A stretch of 64,000 bases of DNA from Nocardia anaemiae NBRC 100462 (GTDB lineage: Bacteria > Actinomycetota > Actinomycetes > Mycobacteriales > Mycobacteriaceae). The stretch covers positions 1 through 64,000 of the forward strand of contig NZ_BDAZ01000017.1 in NCBI RefSeq assembly GCF_001612725.1. The letters are read 5' to 3'. Within the stretch, counting starts at the first letter, position 1. Each line of letters begins with the position of its first letter. Of this stretch, positions 17,359 to 27,300 are shown one piece after another. Under the pieces are notes generated by a model. That model saw only the letters and a list, made by a program, of their open reading frames with translations. It had not been told where the DNA came from and ran no database searches. A program made the position numbers and the translations under genes.

Positions 17359-18432
17359 TCAGACCACGTCCGCCGCGCCCGATTCGGTCCAGGCGAGCAG
17401 CTGCTCCATCGGCCACGTATTGATAACCCGTTCCGGCGCAACATCGTTCGCGACCGCGCGCTCGCATCCGTACCCCAGCCAGTCCAACTGACCGGGCGCA
17501 TGCGCATCGGTATCGATCGAGAAATAGCAACCCATCTCGACCGCCATCCGCAGCAGCCGCGACGGTGGGTCGAGCCGTTCGGGACGGCTGTTGATCTCCA
17601 CCGCCGTGCCGTAACTCCGGCACGCCTCGAAGACGAGTTCGGCGTCGAAACTCGACTCCGGCCGCAAACCCCGCTGCCCCGCGATCAGTCGACCAGTGCA
17701 GTGGCCGAGCACATCCACATTCGGGTTCGCCACCGCGTACACCATGCGCTTGGTCATGGTCTCGCTGTCGGCACGCAGATGCGAATGTACGCTGGCGACA
17801 ACGATATCGAGTTCGGCAAGCAGATCACTCTGCTGATCCAGGGTCCCGTCATCGAGGATGTCCACCTCGATCCCGGTGAGAATTCGGAACGGCGCGACTC
17901 GTTCGTTCAGCTCCGCGACCACATCCAACTGCCGCCGCAACCGGTCGGCCGAAAGTCCGTTGGCGACGGTCAACCGCGGCGAATGATCGGTTAGCGCACA
18001 GTATTCGTGGCCGAGCGCGGCTGCGACGCCCATCATCTCCGCGATCGGACTGCCACCGTCGGACCAGTCGGAGTGAGTATGCAGATCGCCGCGCAACTGC
18101 GCCCGCATGGGCTTGCCCGGCGCCCCGATGGGTTGCGCGGCCTTGCGCAGATCGCTCAAATACTCCGGAACCGCACCGGAATACGCCTCCTCGATGACGG
18201 CGGCGGTCTTCGGCCCGATCCCCGCGATTTCTTGCCAGCTGTGCGCCGCACGATGAGCCGCCCGTTCGTCCTCGGGTAGCTGCGCCACGATATCGGCGGC
18301 TCGCCGGTACGCCTTCACCCGATGTGTTTGCGCCCGTGCGCGTTCGAGCCAGAAGCCGATCTCGCGCAGCGCCTCCACCGGACCCGGAGCGTTCCCCGGA
18401 TCCGGAGTGACGAGCGAATCATCTTCCGCCAC
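17359..18432 (-). CDS. PHP-domain phosphoesterase with helix-hairpin-helix N-terminus (PolX-C-like)
   Basis: A 357-residue protein. The N-terminus (about 15-95) has the helix-hairpin-helix DNA-binding motif GIGPKTAAVIEEA seen in X-family polymerases; the rest is a PHP domain with metal ligands in GDLHTHSDWSDG, LTDHSPR, GIEVDI, VASVHSH, GHCTGR and SIDTDAHA. There is no nucleotidyltransferase core between them, so it is like the PolX C-terminal part alone: a probable 3'-5' exonuclease or DNA 3'-end phosphatase. GTG 18432 begins 5 nt after the stop of the reductase gene upstream, so they are probably co-transcribed. Confidence 0.85.
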   Translation of the reverse strand: MAEDDSLVTPDPGNAPGPVEALREIGFWLERARAQTHRVKAYRRAADIVAQLPEDERAAHRAAHSWQEIAGIGPKTAAVIEEAYSGAVPEYLSDLRKAAQPIGAPGKPMRAQLRGDLHTHSDWSDGGSPIAEMMGVAAALGHEYCALTDHSPRLTVANGLSADRLRRQLDVVAELNERVAPFRILTGIEVDILDDGTLDQQSDLLAELDIVVASVHSHLRADSETMTKRMVYAVANPNVDVLGHCTGRLIAGQRGLRPESSFDAELVFEACRSYGTAVEINSRPERLDPPSRLLRMAVEMGCYFSIDTDAHAPGQLDWLGYGCERAVANDVAPERVINTWPMEQLLAWTESGAADVV

Positions 18433-18437
18433 AGTGG

Positions 18438-19019
18438 TTATCGAATCCGGCTGTACTTCACGAAGGCGACACCGTCCTCGAACACCCGGCTGGTGATCAC
18501 CCGGAAGCGGGCCGCCTCCGGCAGGCGCGAACCGGAACCGAACAGCGACCGGCCACGGCCGAGTACGACCGGGTACAGCTTCAGGAAGATCTGATCGATC
18601 TCCGGCAGCAACACCTGCGCCAACTCCCCGCCGCCGCACAACCAGATCCCGAGTCCGTTGTCCCGCTTCAACTCTCGCACAGTGTCGAGCGGATCGGCCG
18701 AGATGAGCTCCACCGACGGATCCGGGCTCTCGGGCAGCGTCGTCGATACGACGAATTGACGCAGATGCGAATACGGGCTGGAGGTTCCGGTCCGCACGCC
18801 GAAATCGTGGGTCTTGCGACCCATCAGCACGGTGTCGAAGTAACGGTTGCGCTGATCGATGCCGAGGGCCTCCCGCACCTTCGTCGGCAAGGTCTCGGGG
18901 TACTGCGCGGTGATCGCCGGGCCGTGATCACCACCGACCGGGAAGAAGTCGACCGACCCTTCCTCCGTGGCGATGAACCCGTCGATAGTCGAAGCGACGT
19001 AGTAGGTGAGCTTGCGCAT
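18438..19019 (-). CDS. RibD/DHFR-fold reductase family protein
   Basis: A 193-residue protein beginning MRKLTYYVASTIDGFIATEEG, the signature of the RibD C-terminal/dihydrofolate reductase-like family. It has the NADPH-type loop LCGGGELAQVLLP and ends with PVVLGRGRSLFG. Members reduce pterin- or flavin-related substrates, but most are uncharacterised. ATG 19019 has GGAGG about 8 nt upstream. The PHP gene follows 5 nt after its stop. Confidence 0.88.
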   Translation of the reverse strand: MRKLTYYVASTIDGFIATEEGSVDFFPVGGDHGPAITAQYPETLPTKVREALGIDQRNRYFDTVLMGRKTHDFGVRTGTSSPYSHLRQFVVSTTLPESPDPSVELISADPLDTVRELKRDNGLGIWLCGGGELAQVLLPEIDQIFLKLYPVVLGRGRSLFGSGSRLPEAARFRVITSRVFEDGVAFVKYSRIR

Positions 19020-19084
19020 AAGTCCTTCCTCCACGGCCGGTCTGATTTCCCGAACCGCCCTAAAAGAACGGTAGCTCGCCAACC

Positions 19085-19945
19085 CTAACGACGACGGGGC
19101 TTCGGTTGGCAGCGCGGGCAGGAGTAGGAAGAACGATTCATGAACTTCTCCCGCACGATAGGCGCACCGCAGCGACGGCAGGGCTCGTCCTCGCGACCAT
19201 AGACCGCGAGGGAACGTTCGAAGTAACCGGATTCGCCGTTGACATCGACATACAGCGCGTCGAACGAGGTGCCACCCGCCGCGAGCGCCTCCTCCATCAC
19301 AACACCGACCGCGGTGAGCAGGGTGCGCACAGCGGGCCTGGTCAGGCTGGATGCGAGCCGGTTGCCGTGGATCCCGGCCCGCCACAGGGCTTCGTCGGCA
19401 TAGATATTGCCGACGCCGGAGATCACGGTCTGATCCAGCAGTACCCGCTTGATCTCGCTCTGTTTGGCGCGCACCGCGGCCACCACGACCTCGGGGTCGT
19501 AGCGCGGGTCCAGCGGATCCCGGGCTATATGCGCGACGGGCTCGGGCACCGAGGTGCCGTCGACCTCGACCAACGGTGCCAATGCCCAGCCGCCGAAGGT
19601 GCGTTGATCGACGAAGCGCAATTGCGCGCCGTCGTCGAGGGTCGCGAGGATATGGGCATGCTTCTCCACCGGAGCGTCGGCGGGCCGAATCAGCATCTGC
19701 CCGCTCATGCCGAGATGGACGACGAGCGCGATGTCCGGATCGTCGAAGGTGAGCCACAGGTACTTGCCGCGCCGATCGGCGGCGACGACCCGCAGCCCTT
19801 TCAACCGGGCCGTCAGATCGTCGGCACCTTCGAGATGCCGACGCACCGACCTGGGATGGGTCACCATGACCGATTCGACGACCCGCCCGACCACATGTGT
19901 GGCGAGCCCGCGCCGTACGACCTCGACCTCGGGAAGTTCGGGCAC
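19085..19945 (-). CDS. mutM: Formamidopyrimidine-DNA glycosylase
   Basis: A 286-residue base-excision repair enzyme that removes 8-oxoguanine and formamidopyrimidines. After initiator Met, the catalytic Pro and Glu of PELPEVEVV are in place, and the C-terminal zinc finger CRRCG...CPRC is complete. It starts at GTG 19945, one base after the rnc stop; rnc-mutM order is conserved in mycobacteria. Confidence 0.97.
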   Translation of the reverse strand: MPELPEVEVVRRGLATHVVGRVVESVMVTHPRSVRRHLEGADDLTARLKGLRVVAADRRGKYLWLTFDDPDIALVVHLGMSGQMLIRPADAPVEKHAHILATLDDGAQLRFVDQRTFGGWALAPLVEVDGTSVPEPVAHIARDPLDPRYDPEVVVAAVRAKQSEIKRVLLDQTVISGVGNIYADEALWRAGIHGNRLASSLTRPAVRTLLTAVGVVMEEALAAGGTSFDALYVDVNGESGYFERSLAVYGREDEPCRRCGAPIVREKFMNRSSYSCPRCQPKPRRR

Positions 19946-19946
19946 G

Positions 19947-20669
19947 TCAGGCTTCGTCGGTCAGCGCCTGATAGGCGGCGCCCGCGGCCTTCTGCTCGGC
20001 TTCCTTCTTGGAGCGGCCGACGCCCTGACCGTACGGACGACCGCCGATCACGGTGGTCGCGGTGAATTCCTTGTCGTGGTCGGGGCCGGTCGAGGTGATC
20101 TCGTAGCTGGGCACGCCGAGGCCACGTTCGGCGGTGAGCTCCTGCAGGCTGGTCTTCCAGTCGAGTCCGGCACCCATCCGCGGGCCACGCTCGAGCAGGT
20201 CGGCGAACAGGCGAAGCACCACCTCGCGCGCGACATCGATACCGTGCTCGAGATGGACCGCGCCGAGCAGCGACTCCATGCCGTCGGCGAGAATGCTCGG
20301 CTTATCCCGGCCGCCGGTGAGCTCTTCGCCCTTACCGAGCAGCAGGTGCACGCCGAGCCCGCCCTCGCCGAGCCCGCGCGCCACCTCGGCGAGCGCGTGC
20401 ATATTCACCACGCTCGCCCGCAGCTTGGCCAGTTCGCCCTCGGACTTGTCCGGGTGCTCATGGTAGAGCCGCTCGGTGATGCTCAGGCCGAGGACCGAGT
20501 CGCCGAGGAATTCCAGACGCTCGTTGGTCGGCAGCCCGCCGTTCTCGTACGCGTACGACCGGTGCGTCAGCGCCAGTCGCAGCAGATCGGCCCGCACGTC
20601 GACGCCGAGCGCCGCGAGCAGGCTTGCATGTTCACCGGACGAGCCGGGTTCGTCCTTGCTGGCGGTCAC
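19947..20669 (-). CDS. rnc: Ribonuclease III
   Basis: A 240-residue double-strand RNA nuclease for rRNA and mRNA processing. The catalytic motif [13 protein letters not shown] (about 48-60) and the second acidic cluster [13 protein letters not shown] are present, followed by a double-stranded RNA-binding domain (about 160-235) ending [17 protein letters not shown]. It starts with GTG 20669, 22 bp after rpmF. Confidence 0.96.
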   Translation of the reverse strand: MTASKDEPGSSGEHASLLAALGVDVRADLLRLALTHRSYAYENGGLPTNERLEFLGDSVLGLSITERLYHEHPDKSEGELAKLRASVVNMHALAEVARGLGEGGLGVHLLLGKGEELTGGRDKPSILADGMESLLGAVHLEHGIDVAREVVLRLFADLLERGPRMGAGLDWKTSLQELTAERGLGVPSYEITSTGPDHDKEFTATTVIGGRPYGQGVGRSKKEAEQKAAGAAYQALTDEA

Positions 20670-20691
20670 GTCGATACGACAGGTCGAACGA

Positions 20692-20874
20692 TCAGACAGC
20701 AGCGGTGACCTGGCGGCCCTTGTAGGTGCCGCAGGAGGGGCACGCGATATGCGGCAGCGTCTTCTCGCCGCAGGCGCGGTTCGGGCACGTGATCAGGGTC
20801 GGCGCGGTGGCCTTCCACTGGCTGCGCCGCGACCTGGTGTTGGAACGGGACATCCGGCGCTTGGGAACGGCCAC
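20692..20874 (-). CDS. rpmF: Ribosomal protein bL32, zinc-binding form
   Basis: A 60-residue bL32 beginning [20 protein letters not shown]. Four cysteines ([16 protein letters not shown]) form the zinc ribbon, so this is the zinc-containing rather than the zinc-free paralogue. It sits between the DUF177 gene and rnc in the usual order. Confidence 0.97.
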   Translation of the reverse strand: MAVPKRRMSRSNTRSRRSQWKATAPTLITCPNRACGEKTLPHIACPSCGTYKGRQVTAAV

Positions 20875-20928
20875 GACTACTTCTCCTCTTGTCCTATTGC
20901 TTGCCGGTACGGCAGCACTGTCTCGGTC

Positions 20929-21558
20929 TTAATGGTCTGTGTTGGTTGCACCCGAATCGGGGCTGCCGTTGCCGGGCGACTCGGCGGCGAACTTCGCCAA
21001 CCCGGCCCAGCGAGGGTCAAGTATCTCATGCCCATGGCCCGAACCCGCAATCGCCATCCTGACACCGCATTCCGGGCACAGGCCCGCGCAGTCCGGAGTG
21101 CACAGCGGCTGCAGCGGTAGCTCCAGGCCGATCTGGTCCGTGATCACCGGCTCCAGGTCGATCGTGTCATCCACGATGCGGTAGATCTCATCGTCCTCGG
21201 TGGTCTGCTCGGTGGCGCTGTCCGGGTAGGCGAACAGTTCCGTGAGCCGAATCTCCACCGTGTCGGTGAACGGCTCGAGGCAGCGCGAGCACTCCCCCGC
21301 AGTCGGTGCGGCGACCGTCCCGGTGACGAGCACACCTTCCGACACCGCCTGCAACTGCAGATCGAGGTCCACCTCGGCGCCCACTGGAATAGCGATCAGA
21401 TCCAGCCCTATCCGCTCCTCGGTGGTGACCACGCGATGCAGCTCTTTCATCGTGCCTGGACGACGGCCGAGGCTGATGACATCCAGCACGAAACCCGCGT
21501 CCGGCGCCCGGCGTGAGGCCGAACGAGGGCGCGAAGCGGAACCGGAACCGGCGGACAT
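20929..21558 (-). CDS. DUF177 (YceD-like) protein
   Basis: A 209-residue DUF177 protein. Genes of this family almost always precede rpmF, as here, and are implicated in 23S rRNA or L32 maturation. It carries ECSRCLEPF and the CTPDCAGLCPECG cluster, which could bind zinc. ATG 21558 is taken as start; a GTG directly before it is equally possible. The first 25 residues are Ser/Arg rich. Confidence 0.9.
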   Translation of the reverse strand: MSAGSGSASRPRSASRRAPDAGFVLDVISLGRRPGTMKELHRVVTTEERIGLDLIAIPVGAEVDLDLQLQAVSEGVLVTGTVAAPTAGECSRCLEPFTDTVEIRLTELFAYPDSATEQTTEDDEIYRIVDDTIDLEPVITDQIGLELPLQPLCTPDCAGLCPECGVRMAIAGSGHGHEILDPRWAGLAKFAAESPGNGSPDSGATNTDH

Positions 21559-21634
21559 CACGAACTCACTTCACATTCGAGGGAAAATGGACAACCACTC
21601 CACAATACGCGAGGGCATGGCGGTACCCAAACCG

Positions 21635-22381
21635 TCAGCGGCGATAGTCCGCCGCGTAATCCGGAGCGCCCGCGCCCGAGCGCAGTTGGTGACGTCCGCC
21701 GCGCACGGTTCGCAGGGTGGAGTTGAGGGTCTCCTCGAAGTCGGCGAGCCTGCTGTCGACGTAGTGGTCGCATTCGTCGCGCATCCGGTCGGCCTCTTCG
21801 TTCGCGCGGTCGATCAACCTGGCCGATTCGGCATGTGCGGCTCGCACCACTTCGGTCTGCGCGACCAACCGGTCGCGCTCGGCCTCGCCCTCGGCGACCG
21901 AACGGTCATAGGAGGCCTTGCCCGCTTCGATCATCCGCTCGGATTCGATACGGGCCCGCCCGGTGACGGCCTCGAATTCGGCATTGCCGTCGGCGACGAT
22001 CCGGTCGGCTTCGGCCTGTGCGGTATTCACCAGATGGTCGGCATGCGCGCTGGCCTCGGCGACCATGCGGTCGGCGTGCGCCTTGGCGTCGGCGAGAATG
22101 CGGTCGGCTTCCTCGCGGGCCGACCCGATGGTCTGGTCCGCCTGGTCGTTGGCGGTGGTCACGGTCGTCTCGGCGGCGGCGCGGGCGTCGGAGACGATCT
22201 TGTCGCGATGATCGAGCACATCCTGGGCGTCGTCTAGTTCGCCGGGCAGTGCATCGCGCACGTCGTCGAGCAGTTCGAGCACATCACCGCGCGGCACGAT
22301 GCAGCTGCGGGTCGGCGGGATGCCGCGCGCTTCTTCGACGATGGCGACGAGCTCGTCGAGAGCTTCGAATACGCGATACAT
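21635..22381 (-). CDS. sepIVA: SepIVA-like DivIVA-domain division protein
   Basis: A 248-residue protein with the N-terminal part MYRVFEALDELVAIVEEARG and PRGDVLELLDDVRDALPGEL, then a long coiled coil (about 60-225) rich in Ala, Glu, Asp and Arg. Length, content and position beside DUF177 match mycobacterial SepIVA (Rv2927c), which acts in septation and polar growth. ATG 22381 is preceded by a run of G at about 7 nt. It starts the leftward series towards mutM. Confidence 0.86.
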   Translation of the reverse strand: MYRVFEALDELVAIVEEARGIPPTRSCIVPRGDVLELLDDVRDALPGELDDAQDVLDHRDKIVSDARAAAETTVTTANDQADQTIGSAREEADRILADAKAHADRMVAEASAHADHLVNTAQAEADRIVADGNAEFEAVTGRARIESERMIEAGKASYDRSVAEGEAERDRLVAQTEVVRAAHAESARLIDRANEEADRMRDECDHYVDSRLADFEETLNSTLRTVRGGRHQLRSGAGAPDYAADYRR

Positions 22382-22507
22382 GCTCCTACCCCACTCTCCT
22401 GCAGACCTACGGCGAAACTTTCCACCGAGGCCCAGTGTGCCCCTCGTCACGGCTCGTGCCGAGTCATCCACCGGTGTGTCGTGTAGGTGTCTCGTACGCC
22501 ACAAAAA

Positions 22508-22532
22508 CAAGTGGAGGATCCGCCTCCACTTG
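22508..22532. promoter_or_regulatory. Perfect 10-bp-arm palindrome in divergent promoter region
   Basis: CAAGTGGAGG and CCTCCACTTG flank a 5-nt centre (ATCCG). It lies between sepIVA (left) and gtrA (right), 126 bp before the sepIVA start. Position and symmetry suggest a dimer-binding operator rather than a terminator, since no gene ends here. The rest of 22382-22634 holds no gene. Confidence 0.55.
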
Positions 22533-22685
22533 GTGCTACATTTATCCAGGAAGGTCGAAACAAGATCTTCTTAAGCGGATCGCAGGCCCTGACCGGGACT
22601 GTGGGGATAGAGGAGGCCGACCGGGCGGATTGCGATGACCATCGCGGTTGTCCGTACCGAAGGCTCGTGTGGGATCGGAAAGACA

Positions 22686-23201
22686 ATGACCGTACTGGAA
22701 CTACCGCGGACGGCGGTTCTGCCGACAAGCAGCCTGTACACGCCGTGGGTGGGACCGTACCCGGTGCTGCGGTCGCCGACGGCGGCTCGGTTCGGCCAGT
22801 TGATGCAGTATCTGCGTGGCGATCGGGCGCTGGCTCAACTGATCCGTTTCGCCCTGGTCGGCGGCTCCAGCAATGTCGCCTATGTCCTGCTGTTCTTCGC
22901 GATGCACGGCGTCGGTCCCCTGGTCGCCAATATCGCGGGCTCGGTCGTGAGCACCGTGATCGCCAATGAAATGCACCGCCAACTCACCTTCCACGCGGCG
23001 GGTCGGGTCGGCTGGTTCACCGCACAGTGGGAGGGCGGCGGCCTCGCGCTGGTCGGACTCGGGATCACCACCGCCGCACTGGCCGCGCTCGAGGTGTGGG
23101 CCCCCGGCATGGGCGGTGCGTTCCAGGCCACGGCCGTGCTTGCCATCACCGCCGCGGTCGGCGGTATGCGCTTCCTCGCTCTGCGTGGGTTGGTCTTCTG
23201 A
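22686..23201 (+). CDS. GtrA-like membrane protein
   Basis: A 171-residue protein with four predicted helices (from about residue 50: LIRFALVGGSSNVAYVLLFF) and the GtrA-type features VANIAGSVVSTVIANEMHRQLTF. Members are thought to move lipid-linked sugars or take part in cell-wall polysaccharide export. The start at ATG 22686 is chosen for the nearby GGAAAG; ATG 22635 in the same frame would add 17 residues with no good ribosome site. It is transcribed away from sepIVA. Confidence 0.82.
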   Translation: MTVLELPRTAVLPTSSLYTPWVGPYPVLRSPTAARFGQLMQYLRGDRALAQLIRFALVGGSSNVAYVLLFFAMHGVGPLVANIAGSVVSTVIANEMHRQLTFHAAGRVGWFTAQWEGGGLALVGLGITTAALAALEVWAPGMGGAFQATAVLAITAAVGGMRFLALRGLVF

Positions 23202-23217
23202 TTCGGCAGCCGATGCG

Positions 23218-23251
23218 AATCCGCCCCGGTTCTTCGGAACCGGGGCGGATT
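23218..23251 (+). terminator. Strong hairpin terminator between gtrA and coaD
   Basis: A 15-bp perfect stem around a TTCG loop, stems at about 23218-23232 and 23237-23251, followed by TTCGTT. It lies between converging genes and can serve both. Confidence 0.8.
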
Positions 23252-23263
23252 TCGTTGGGGCCG

Positions 23264-23749
23264 TTAGCCTTTGCGTTCGGCGAGGCGATCGAGCAGGCGC
23301 TTGTGGACGGCGGGCGGGAGCATGTCGGTGACATCGCCGCCGTAGGCCGCGACTTCCTTGACCAGTGAGCTGGACAGGAAGCTGAAGGTCGGGTTGGTAG
23401 CGATGAAGAAGGTGTCGACGCCGCTGAGCTTCTTGTTCATCTGCGCCATCTGCAGTTCGTAACCGAAATCGGTAGCATCGCGCAGCCCCTTGACGATCGC
23501 GCCGATCCCCTCCTGCTTGGCGAAATCCACCAGCAGCCCCTGCCAGGACTCCACCCGCACATTCGGCAGGTCCGCGGTCGCCTCGCGCAGCATCTCCATG
23601 CGCTCCTGCACGCTGAACATGCCCTGCTTCTTGGGATTGATCATGACCGTCACCACGATCTCGTCGAACTGAGCCGCGGCCCGCGCGAAGACGTCGATAT
23701 GTCCATTGGTCACCGGGTCGAACGAGCCCGGGCACAACGCTCCTGCCAT
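23264..23749 (-). CDS. coaD: Phosphopantetheine adenylyltransferase
   Basis: A 161-residue CoA-pathway enzyme that joins ATP and 4'-phosphopantetheine to give dephospho-CoA. The nucleotidyltransferase motif [13 protein letters not shown] (His at the second position of the (T/H)xGH site) and the C-terminal [17 protein letters not shown] are present. Standard length; preceded by rsmD as in mycobacteria. Confidence 0.97.
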   Translation of the reverse strand: MAGALCPGSFDPVTNGHIDVFARAAAQFDEIVVTVMINPKKQGMFSVQERMEMLREATADLPNVRVESWQGLLVDFAKQEGIGAIVKGLRDATDFGYELQMAQMNKKLSGVDTFFIATNPTFSFLSSSLVKEVAAYGGDVTDMLPPAVHKRLLDRLAERKG

Positions 23750-23803
23750 GAACAGACGGTATCAGGAGGCCGAATCGTCGCTACGAATGCCGCGACGCCG
23801 GAG

Positions 23804-24364
23804 TTACTCCGGGGCGAATTCGGCTAGTTCGATTCGGGTTTCGCCGTATTTGCGCGGCTTCGCTGGGATATAGCCTGTGGGCCAGGTGATCTCGGGTGAG
23901 CGGATGGAACGCTCGACTACGACGAGGGCGTCCGGTGCCAACCAGTTGTGTTCGGCGAGGGCACGTAGGTCAGCGGTGACTGTTGTGGTGTCGATGTCGT
24001 AGGGCGGGTCCGAGAAGACGACGTCGTATTTGCCCGCGCCGCCGCCCGCGAGGACATTCGCTACCGAGCCGATGCGAAGTTCGGCACCTGGCAGTCCGAG
24101 GTCGGCGATATTGCCGCGCACGATGGCGGCGGCCTTGCGGTCGGATTCGATCAGGAGGGCGTGGGTGGCGCCGCGGGAGAGCGCCTCCAGGCCCAGTGCG
24201 CCCGATCCGGCGTAGAGGTCGAGTACGCGGGCGCCGTCGAAATCGATGCGGGCGTCGAGGGCGCTGAACAGCGCCTCGCGCACCCGATCAGAGGTTGGCC
24301 GGGTACCCGCGGGCGGGACGCGTAGCCGCCGCCCGCCCGCGGTACCCGCGACGATCCGGGTCAT
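23804..24364 (-). CDS. rsmD: 16S rRNA (guanine-966-N2) methyltransferase
   Basis: A 186-residue SAM-dependent methyltransferase. It begins MTRIVAGTAGGRRLRVPPAG, has the SAM motif VLDLYAGSGALGLEALSRGA and the catalytic SDPPYD. ATG 24364 overlaps the pyc stop by 4 nt. coaD follows 54 bp later. Confidence 0.94.
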   Translation of the reverse strand: MTRIVAGTAGGRRLRVPPAGTRPTSDRVREALFSALDARIDFDGARVLDLYAGSGALGLEALSRGATHALLIESDRKAAAIVRGNIADLGLPGAELRIGSVANVLAGGGAGKYDVVFSDPPYDIDTTTVTADLRALAEHNWLAPDALVVVERSIRSPEITWPTGYIPAKPRKYGETRIELAEFAPE

Positions 24365-27300
24365 TCGGCCGCGGACTCGCGCACCGTGAGTTCGACCAGC
24401 AGGTCACCGCCCTCGACCTGCTGTACCTTGCCGATCGCGACCCTGCCGACGATGCCAGCGCGCGGCGCGGTGATCGCGGCCTCCATCTTCATCGCCTCGA
24501 TGGTGCCGACGATATCGCCCGCCGCGATCGAATCGCCTTCGGACACAGCAAGTGTCACCACACCGGCGAACGGGGCGGCGATATGGCCGGTGTTGTTCTT
24601 ATCGGCCTTCTCGGCGGCCGGGATATCGCTGGCGATGGAGCGGTCGCGCACGGCGACCGGACGCAATTGGCCGTTCATGATGCACATGACCGTGCGCATA
24701 CCGCGCTCATCGGGGTCGGAGATGGCCTCCAGCCCGATGAGCAGGGTGACGCCCTTCTCCAGTTGCACACGGTGTTCCTCACCGCGGCGCAATCCGTAGA
24801 AGAACTGGTTGGCCGACAGGCCCATGGTGTCGCCGTACTTTTCCCGGTGCGCGAGGAATTCGGCGGTGGGGCCGGGGAAGAGCAGCCGGTTCAGCGTGGC
24901 GCGGCGCAGTTCGGAGGAACCGGCGAGTCCGGCCTCGTCCGCCGGGGTCAGCGGTGTCTCCGGCTTGGCCGGGCCGCGTCCGGCCAGTGCCCGACTGCGG
25001 AACGGCTCGGGCCAGCCGCCCGCCGGATTGCCGAGTTCGCCTCGCAGGAAACCGATTACCGAATCCGGAATGTCGTAGCGACCCGGATCGGCGGCGAAGT
25101 CCTCGATATCGACGCCGGTGCCGACCAGTGCGAGCGCGAGGTCGCCGACCACCTTCGAGGACGGGGTCACCTTGACCAGTCGGCCCAGAAGCCGATCCGC
25201 CGCAGCGTATTTCGCCTCGACCTCTTCGAAACGGTCACCGAGACCGAGTGCGATGGCCTGCTGACGCAGATTCGACAGCTGACCGCCAGGGATTTCGTGG
25301 GTGTACACCCGGCCGGTCGGCGCGGGCAGCCCGGATTCGAAGGGCGCGTACACCTTTCGCAGCGCCTCCCAGTACGGCTCCAGATCGCAGACGTTCTGCA
25401 GGTTCAGACCGGTGTCGAACTCGCTGTGCGCGGCAGCCGCGACGATCGCGGAAAGCGCTGGCTGAGAAGTGGTTCCGGCCATGGCGGCACTCGCACCGTC
25501 GACCGCGTCGGCACCGGCCTGCCAGGCGGCGAGGTAGGTGGCCAGCTGACCGCCTGGCGTGTCGTGGGTGTGCACGTGCACCGGCAGGTCGAAGTTGCTG
25601 CGCAGCGCGGAGACCAGGGTCGCGGCGGCCGGAGCCCGCAGCAGGCCCGCCATATCCTTGATGGCCAGCACGTGCGCGCCCGCGTCGACGATCTGCTCGG
25701 CGAGCTTGAGGTAATAGTCAAGGGTGTAGAGGTTTTCGTCCGGGTTGGACAGGTCGCCGGTATAGCTCATCGCGACTTCCGCGATGGCCGTACCCGTTTC
25801 GCGCACCGCATCGATGGCCGGGCGCATCTGGTCGACATTGTTGAGCGCGTCGAAGATGCGGAAGATGTCGATGCCGGTGTCGGTCGCCTCCTGCACGAAC
25901 GCGCGCGTCACCTGCTCCGGGTACGGCGTGTAGCCGACGGTGTTCCGTCCGCGCAGCAGCATCTGCAGACAGATATTCGGCACGGCCTCGCGCAGTGCGG
26001 CCAGCCGCTCCCACGGATCCTCGAACAGGAAGCGCAGCGCCACATCGTAAGTCGCGCCGCCCCAGGCCTCGATGGACAGCAGCTCCGGTGTCAGGCGCGC
26101 GACATGTCCGGCGACGCCGAGCAGGCCATTGGTGCGCACACGGGTCGCCAGCAGCGACTGGTGCGCGTCACGGAATGTGGTGTCGGTGACGCCGACGGCC
26201 TTCTGCTCACGCAGCGCCTGTGCGAAACCCTCCGGGCCCAGGCGCAGCAGTCGCTGCCGCGAACCGTCCGGCGGCGGCACGCTCAGATCGATGGCGGGCA
26301 GTTTGTCGTGCGGGTACACCGCGGTCGGGCGCTCACCGTGCGGCTTGTTCACGGTGATATCGGCGAGGTAGTTCAGGATCTTGGTACCGCGGTCGGCCGA
26401 ACCGCGCAGGGTCAGCAGCTGCGGACGCTCATCGATGAACGAGGTGGTGACCCGGCCCGCCTTGAAGTCCGGATCGTCGAGCACCGCGAGCAGGAACCCG
26501 ATATTGGTGGTGACGCCGCGGATGCGGAATTCCGCGAGTGCGCGGCTGGCGCGGGCCACCGCGGCAGGAAAGTCCCGGCCACGGCAGGTCAGCTTGACCA
26601 GCATCGAGTCGAAGTAGGCGCCGATCTCCGCGCCCAGGTTCGCGCCACCGTCGAGGCGGATGCCCGCACCGCCGGGGGTGCGGTAGGCAGTGATGCGGCC
26701 GGTGTCGGGGCGGAAGCCGTTGGCCGGATCCTCGGTGGTGATCCGGCACTGCAGGGCCGCACCGCGAATGGTCACCTTGTCCTGGCTCAGACCGAGCTGT
26801 TCGAGGGTCTCCCCAGCCGCGATGCGCAGCTGGGACTGCACCAGATCGACATCGGTGATCTCCTCGGTCACCGTGTGCTCGACCTGGATGCGCGGATTCA
26901 TCTCGATGAAGACGTGGTTGCCGCGCTCGTCGAGCAGGAATTCGACGGTGCCCGCGCAGCTGTAGCCGATCTGGCGGGCGAAGGCCACCGCATCGTTGCA
27001 GATGCGTTCGCGCAGTGCGGGATCCAGATTCGGGGCGGGCGCGAGCTCGATCACCTTCTGGTGGCGGCGCTGCACCGAACAGTCACGCTCGAACAGGTGC
27101 ATGACATTGCCGTGCTGGTCGGCCAGGATCTGCACCTCGATGTGGCGCGGGTTCACCACGGCCTGTTCCAGGAAGACGGTCGGATCACCGAAGGCCGACT
27201 CCGCCTCGCGGGACGCGGCCTCGATCGATTCGCGCAGCTGTGCCGGATCGGCGACCCGGCGCATACCGCGCCCACCGCCGCCCGCGACGGCCTTCACGAA

